A stretch of 64,000 nt of DNA from DASXQK01 sp963724385 (lineage in GTDB: Bacteria; Pseudomonadota; Alphaproteobacteria; Dongiales; Dongiaceae): the NCBI GenBank assembly GCA_963724385.1, contig CAVRUJ010000001.1, forward strand, positions 744,001-808,000. Reading direction: 5' to 3'. Below, one piece after another: positions 59,590 to 64,000 of this stretch; position 1 is the stretch's first letter; each line of letters opens with the position of its first letter. The notes under the pieces were generated by a model. It did not search any database. It was not told the origin of the DNA and saw only the letters and a program-made list of their open reading frames with translations. Position numbers and translations under genes: made by a program.

Positions 59590-60492
59590 GTGACGCCGGT
59601 GCGTCGCCTGGGGGAAGCGCCCCGGAGGACGGGTTTGAAGCTTCGCGGCGGATCGGCGTTGCGACTCGCATCAGCCAGGGCTTGGCTGCAACGCTTCACC
59701 TTCGCCCTGCTTTTCGTCGCCGCCTTCGCCTTGATGCTGCTCGGTCGGGCCGACGGCGATCTCGTCCAGCGCGCCCGCGCCACCCTCGCCGACGCCGTGG
59801 TGCCGATCCTCGACGGCGTTGCCCGGCCCTTGGCAAGCATCCGCCAGGCCTATGATAACGCAAGAGATTTCGTGAACCTCCGGGCGGAAAACGAGGCTCT
59901 GCGCCAAGACCAGGAGCGCCTGCTGCAATGGCAGGTGGTGGCGCGGCAGCTCGCGGCCGAGAACCAGGGTCTGCGCGATCTGCTGAAGCTCGTTCCCGAT
60001 CCAAGCTCCAGTTTCGTCACTGCCCGGGTGGTGGCCGACAATGGCGGCGCCTTCGTCCGCACGGCGTTGGTCGCCGCCGGCTATCGCGACGGCGTGCGCC
60101 GGGGCGACGCGGCGATGACCGGGGAAGGGCTGGTCGGCCGGGTGGTGGAGGTCGGACAGCGGTCCGCCCGGATCCTCCTGCTGACCGATATCAACAGCCG
60201 GATTCCCGTGGTCGTGGAACGCACTCGCGACCAGGCGATCCTCGCCGGCGACAACTCTGACAACCCCCAGTTGCTTTACTTGCCCCATGGCTCCTCGCTT
60301 GTGCCGGGCGACCGCATCGTCTCCTCGACCGCCGGCGGCGCCTTCCCGCCGGGGCTGCCCATCGGAATCGTCGGTTCGGTGCAGAACGGGGTCGCCGTCG
60401 TCTCTCTGTTCGTCAATTGGGACCGGCTCGAGTATCTTCGCCTGGTGGATTATCACCTGCCGGGCGTCCTGGACGGAGATCGCAGTCCGTGA
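59590..60492 (+). CDS. mreC: MreC rod-shape protein
   Basis: This is a 300-residue MreC. A short basic cytosolic tail precedes one membrane helix (FALLFVAAFALMLLGRADGD), then a coiled coil (NLRAENEALRQDQERLLQWQ) and the periplasmic beta-barrel domain (SSSFVTARVVADNGGAFVRT, GLVGRVVEVGQRSARILLLT). It joins MreB/MreD to the synthases. The GTG start at 59590 is uncertain; a GTG three codons later is also possible. The intergenic part upstream is AT-rich (59526-59572) and may hold a second promoter. Confidence 0.94.
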   Translation: MTPVRRLGEAPRRTGLKLRGGSALRLASARAWLQRFTFALLFVAAFALMLLGRADGDLVQRARATLADAVVPILDGVARPLASIRQAYDNARDFVNLRAENEALRQDQERLLQWQVVARQLAAENQGLRDLLKLVPDPSSSFVTARVVADNGGAFVRTALVAAGYRDGVRRGDAAMTGEGLVGRVVEVGQRSARILLLTDINSRIPVVVERTRDQAILAGDNSDNPQLLYLPHGSSLVPGDRIVSSTAGGAFPPGLPIGIVGSVQNGVAVVSLFVNWDRLEYLRLVDYHLPGVLDGDRSP

Positions 60493-61004
60493 GGTTCTCG
60501 CTCTTTCAGCGGATGGACGGGTGGGCGCGCAACGTCTTTCCTTTCGCGCTGACCCTGTTGATGATGTTGCTGGGCGCGACCCCGCTTCACATCTCCTTCT
60601 TCCAGGCGCTGGGGCCCGTGCTGGCCATGATCTCCACCTACTACTGGGCGATCCACCGGCCGACTCTGCTGCCGGCGCCTGCCGTCTTCGTCATCGGGCT
60701 GGTGGGCGATCTGATGGGCCAGGCGCCGCTCGGCGTAGGCACGATGATGCTCCTGCTCGTCTACGTCGTCGCTTTCTCCCAGCGACGGCTCTTCCTCGGC
60801 CAGCCGTTCCTGGTCGTCTGGTGGGGCTTCATGATGATCGCCGCCGGCGCCATGGCGCTGGGTTGGATCCTGGCCGGCTTCGTCGCCGGCGGAGCCCTCG
60901 ATCCGAAGCGGGCCGTCTTCGCCTATGTGATGGCGCTCGCCCTCTATCCGGCAGTCGCCGATCTCTTCACCCGAGCCCAGCGCGCTTTCCTGCGCCCGGC
61001 GTAA
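60489..61004 (+). CDS. mreD: MreD rod-shape membrane protein
   Basis: This is a 171-residue MreD with about five helices (NVFPFALTLLMMLLGATPLH, PVLAMISTYYWAIHRPTLLP, PAPAVFVIGLVGDLMGQAPL and others). APAVFVIGLVGDLMGQAPLG is a conserved family block. The GTG start overlaps the mreC stop by four bases. MreD helps MreC and MrdA in lateral wall synthesis. Confidence 0.95.
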   Translation: MRFSLFQRMDGWARNVFPFALTLLMMLLGATPLHISFFQALGPVLAMISTYYWAIHRPTLLPAPAVFVIGLVGDLMGQAPLGVGTMMLLLVYVVAFSQRRLFLGQPFLVVWWGFMMIAAGAMALGWILAGFVAGGALDPKRAVFAYVMALALYPAVADLFTRAQRAFLRPA

Positions 61005-61011
61005 TTTCGCC

Positions 61012-62880
61012 ATGAAGCGCAACCCCAAGCTCGTCAACAAGTCCTTCAGCCGTCGCGTCGCTCTGCTCGCCGGCGGGCAGGCCTTGCTGTTCTCGGCCTT
61101 GGCCGGGCGCATGTACTACCTGCAGGTCGTGGAATCGGGCCGCTACCGGCTGATGGCCGAGCAGAACCGGATCAATCTCCGCCTGCTCCCGCCGCTGCGC
61201 GGCAATATCGTCGATCGTTTCGGCGAGCCCATCGCCGTCAACGACCCGAACTACCGCGTCGTCGTCGTGCCCGAGCAGACCCTCAATATGCGCGGCACCC
61301 TGAAGGCGCTGGCGCGCATCCTCGCCCTCGACGACGCCGAGATAGAGCGCATCATGCGCGAGCGCGGGCGGTATCGCGCCTTCGTGCCGATCACGGTGCG
61401 CGACAACCTGAACTGGGACCAGGTGTCGCGCATCGAGGTCAATCTGCCCGACTTGCCGGGTGCCGGCATCGAGGTGGACCAGACCCGCTCATATCCTTAC
61501 GGGGGCGCGACGGCCGGCGTGCTGGGCTATGTCGGGCCGCCCGCGGTTGATGAAGTCGGCAGCGACCCCCTGCTGCAGTTGCCCGGCTTCCGCATCGGCA
61601 AGAGCGGTCTGGAGAAGGTATACGACGGCAGCCTGCGCGGGACCGCGGGCACCAGCGAAGTGGAGGTGAACGCGCTCGGCCGGGTCATCCGCGAGCTCGA
61701 CCGGCGCGACGGCGAACAGGGCAAGGAGCTTGTCACCACCCTCGACATCGGCCTGCAGCAATTCGTCCAGCAGCGCCTGGCAGCCGAGCTGAGCGCTTCG
61801 GCGGTGGTGATGGACGTCATCACCGGCGACGTGCTGGCCATGGGCTCCTCGCCCAGCTTCGATCCCAGCGCCTTCAACCGGGGCCTGACCGGCGCCGAGT
61901 GGGACCAGCTTTCCAACGATCCCACGCGCCCGCTCAGCAACAAGACCATCGCCGGGCAATATGCCCCCGGCTCGACCTTCAAGACCATGACGGCCCTCGC
62001 GGCGCAGGCCAACGGCATCGATCCCAGCCACACGGTGTTCTGCCCGGGATTCGCCACCCTCGGCAACGTCACCTTCCATTGCTGGTGGCATCAGGGTCAC
62101 GGGACCCTCGACATGCTGGGCGGGATCAAGCATTCCTGCGACGTGTATTTCTACGACGTGGCGCGCCGCGTCGGCATCGATGCAATCGCCGAGATGGCTC
62201 GGCGCTTCGGCCTCGGTCAACTGACGGGCATCAACCTGCCGGGCGAGAAGCCCGGGCTCATCCCCGATTCCGCCTGGAAGAAAGCGACCTACAACGACAT
62301 CTGGCATCCGGGCGAGACCCTGGTCGCGGGCATCGGCCAGGGCTTCATCCAGGCGACGCCGCTCCAGCTCGCGGTGATGACCGCCAGGATCGCCAATGGC
62401 GCCTACGCGCTCACCCCGCGCCTGGCGCGCCCCGCCCTGATCGACGAGGCGAGTGGACCCGAACCGGCCGTCTGCGCCTTCTCCAAAATGGACGTCAGCG
62501 CCAGCCACCTCAAGATCGTGACCGAGGGCATGCGCATGGTGGTGAACGATCCCGACGGCACGGCCTATGGCGCGCATATCAGCCAGCCCGGCATGGAGAT
62601 GGCGGGCAAGACGGGATCCGCCCAGGTTCGCCACATCAGCATGGCCGAGCACCTGGCCGGTGTCCGCAAGAACGAGGATCTGCCCTGGCCGCTGCGCGAT
62701 AACGCCCTGTTCATCGGCTTCGCGCCCGTCGGCAACCCCCGCTTTTGCTGCGCGGTGGTGGTCGAGCATGGCGGCGGCGGCGCCAAGGTCGCCGGCCCGA
62801 TCGCTCGCGACGTGCTGCTGGAATGCCAGCAGCGCGACCCGACGCGCCCGCCCCAGCCCGGGCGCCTGGCTCAGCTGTAA
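61012..62880 (+). CDS. mrdA: MrdA, penicillin-binding protein 2
   Basis: This is a 622-residue class B penicillin-binding protein, the transpeptidase of the elongasome. One N-terminal membrane helix is followed by the dimerisation domain (RLLPPLRGNIVDRFGEPIAV). The transpeptidase motifs are STFK (YAPGSTFKTM), SCD (IKHSCDVYFYDV) as the second motif, and KTG (MAGKTGSAQVR). It is placed directly before rodA, its glycosyltransferase partner. Start ATG 7 bases after mreD. Confidence 0.96.
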   Translation: MKRNPKLVNKSFSRRVALLAGGQALLFSALAGRMYYLQVVESGRYRLMAEQNRINLRLLPPLRGNIVDRFGEPIAVNDPNYRVVVVPEQTLNMRGTLKALARILALDDAEIERIMRERGRYRAFVPITVRDNLNWDQVSRIEVNLPDLPGAGIEVDQTRSYPYGGATAGVLGYVGPPAVDEVGSDPLLQLPGFRIGKSGLEKVYDGSLRGTAGTSEVEVNALGRVIRELDRRDGEQGKELVTTLDIGLQQFVQQRLAAELSASAVVMDVITGDVLAMGSSPSFDPSAFNRGLTGAEWDQLSNDPTRPLSNKTIAGQYAPGSTFKTMTALAAQANGIDPSHTVFCPGFATLGNVTFHCWWHQGHGTLDMLGGIKHSCDVYFYDVARRVGIDAIAEMARRFGLGQLTGINLPGEKPGLIPDSAWKKATYNDIWHPGETLVAGIGQGFIQATPLQLAVMTARIANGAYALTPRLARPALIDEASGPEPAVCAFSKMDVSASHLKIVTEGMRMVVNDPDGTAYGAHISQPGMEMAGKTGSAQVRHISMAEHLAGVRKNEDLPWPLRDNALFIGFAPVGNPRFCCAVVVEHGGGGAKVAGPIARDVLLECQQRDPTRPPQPGRLAQL

Positions 62881-62885
62881 GGCAC

Positions 62886-64000
62886 ATGGCAAGCTCCAGC
62901 TACGCCACCGGCGGCACGCCACGCCTGGGCGCATGGGAGAAGCTCCGGCGGATCAACTGGGGCATGCTCCTGATCATTTCGGCCATCGCCGGTTTCGGCT
63001 TCGCCATGCTCTACTCCGCCGCCAACGGCAGCGCCGATCCCTGGATGTCGCGCCAGGCGGCGCGCTTTGCCATCGGCCTCGCGCTGCTCGTTGCCGTCGC
63101 CCTGGTCGACTTCCGCTTCTGGCTGCGCAACGCCTATCTGCTTTATGCGATCGCCGTGCTGCTCCTGATCTTCGTCGAGATCGCCGGGCATATCGGCATG
63201 GGGGCCCAGCGCTGGATCAACCTCGGTTTCATCCAGCTGCAGCCCTCGGAGCTGATGAAGGTCGCGCTGGTGCTGGCGCTCGCCCGCTATTTCCACGGCC
63301 GCAGCTACGAGGAAGTGGGCAAGCCTCTCACCCTGATACCGCCCCTTATGCTGTGCCTGGCTCCGGCCGGCCTCGTCCTCCTGCAACCCGATCTCGGCAC
63401 CGCCGGGATGCTGATCCTGGGCGGCGGGCTCATGTTCTTCGTCGCCGGGGTGAGGCTGTGGAAGTTCGCCATCCTCATCCTCGGCGGCCTCGCCGCAGTG
63501 CCGGTCGCCTGGAATTTCATGCGCGACTACCAGAAGGCCCGCATCCTGACCTTCCTCAATCCGGAGAGCGATCCGCTGGGCGCCGGCTATCACATCATGC
63601 AGTCCAAGATCGCCTTCGGCTCCGGCGGGATGTTTGGCCGGGGCTTCCTCCAGGGGTCGCAAAGCCATCTCGACTTCCTGCCCGAGCGCCAGACCGACTT
63701 CATCTTCACCATGCTGGCCGAGGAATTCGGCATGGCCGGCGGGCTCCTGCTCCTTGCCCTTTACGCCCTGCTCATCGCCTATGGCCTGGTCATCGCCCTC
63801 AACTGCCGCAACCAGTTCGGCCGGCTGGTGGCCGTGGGCCTCACGGGCAACCTGTTCCTCTACGTCTTCATCAACATGGCCATGGTCATGGGGCTTATCC
63901 CCGTCGTCGGCGTGCCGCTGCCGCTGATCTCCTATGGCGGCACGGCCATGATCACCGTGCTGGCCGCCTTCGGGCTCGTCATGTCGGTCTATATCAACCG
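62886..64000 (+). CDS. rodA: RodA peptidoglycan glycosyltransferase (partial, 3' end cut)
   Basis: This SEDS-family enzyme (371 codons in the window) has ten or so helices (GMLLIISAIAGFGFAMLYSA and others). The conserved loop GAQRWINLGFIQLQPSELMK, the DFLPERQTDFIFTMLAEEFG block with catalytic region, and LPLISYGGTAM near the end are present. RodA polymerises lipid II with MrdA. The reading frame is open at the window edge. Confidence 0.95.
   Translation, partial: MASSSYATGGTPRLGAWEKLRRINWGMLLIISAIAGFGFAMLYSAANGSADPWMSRQAARFAIGLALLVAVALVDFRFWLRNAYLLYAIAVLLLIFVEIAGHIGMGAQRWINLGFIQLQPSELMKVALVLALARYFHGRSYEEVGKPLTLIPPLMLCLAPAGLVLLQPDLGTAGMLILGGGLMFFVAGVRLWKFAILILGGLAAVPVAWNFMRDYQKARILTFLNPESDPLGAGYHIMQSKIAFGSGGMFGRGFLQGSQSHLDFLPERQTDFIFTMLAEEFGMAGGLLLLALYALLIAYGLVIALNCRNQFGRLVAVGLTGNLFLYVFINMAMVMGLIPVVGVPLPLISYGGTAMITVLAAFGLVMSVYIN

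Noticed and set aside
62130..62140. SCD in place of SxN as second penicillin-binding motif in MrdA
   Set aside because: PBP2-family proteins regularly have Asp at the third position of this motif, so it is normal.

Overview
The window is high-GC DNA that reads as an alphaproteobacterial chromosome, probably of the Rhodospirillales type; the genus cannot be fixed from sequence reading alone. The evidence is a circularly permuted two-piece tmRNA gene (tag ANDNNRLALAA) beside sspB, a class III adenylate cyclase fused to TolB-like and TPR domains, thyX as the thymidylate synthase gene, the hflK-hflC-DUF2065-degP order, and ilvBNC and leuA running into mreBCD-mrdA-rodA. No phage genes, intact insertion sequences, CRISPR arrays or tRNA genes were seen.

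Layout. 1-9.4 kb is almost all on the minus strand: the end of an ATM1-type ABC exporter, a beta-lactamase-fold serine hydrolase, a cyclase with TPR tail plus a free-standing copy of that tail, an isoprenylcysteine-methyltransferase-like membrane protein, and a tightly overlapping djlA-like / uup-like / amidase operon. 9.6-13.8 kb holds a Sel1-repeat protein and a fused 5-oxoprolinase-type HyuA-HyuB. 13.9-29.3 kb looks accessory: small secreted proteins and lipoproteins, beta-barrels, an arylsulfatase, a SulP transporter, a sulfatase-maturating radical SAM enzyme, SBF and DUF202 membrane proteins, a SYLF protein, one frameshifted gene and decayed fragments. 29.4-31.7 kb has a glycosyltransferase and a GlcD/D-lactate-dehydrogenase-type flavoprotein. 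32.0-35.5 kb is a copper module: a DUF2946-like protein, PCu(A)C, CopC, and CopD fused to cytochrome c.

35.8-50.8 kb is housekeeping: AsmA, fumarase, TfoX-like, DUF1127-like, SspB, tmRNA, ThyX, Mrp, HflK/HflC, DegP and MiaA. 50.9-58.3 kb is branched-chain amino-acid synthesis (ilvB, ilvN, ilvC, leuA) interrupted by a GT39 glycosyltransferase and a PAP2 phosphatase. 58.4-64 kb is the rod-shape operon mreB-mreC-mreD-mrdA-rodA, with rodA cut by the window end.

The most interesting functional groupings are the ssrA-sspB adjacency (tag source next to tag adaptor), the sulfatase locus (a cytosolic arylsulfatase, its probable FGly-forming maturase carrying an extra SEC-C zinc motif, a SulP transporter, an unknown membrane protein and two outer-membrane barrels), and the copper module ending in the CopD-cytochrome c fusion. 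All assignments come from reading motifs and translations; no database search was run.
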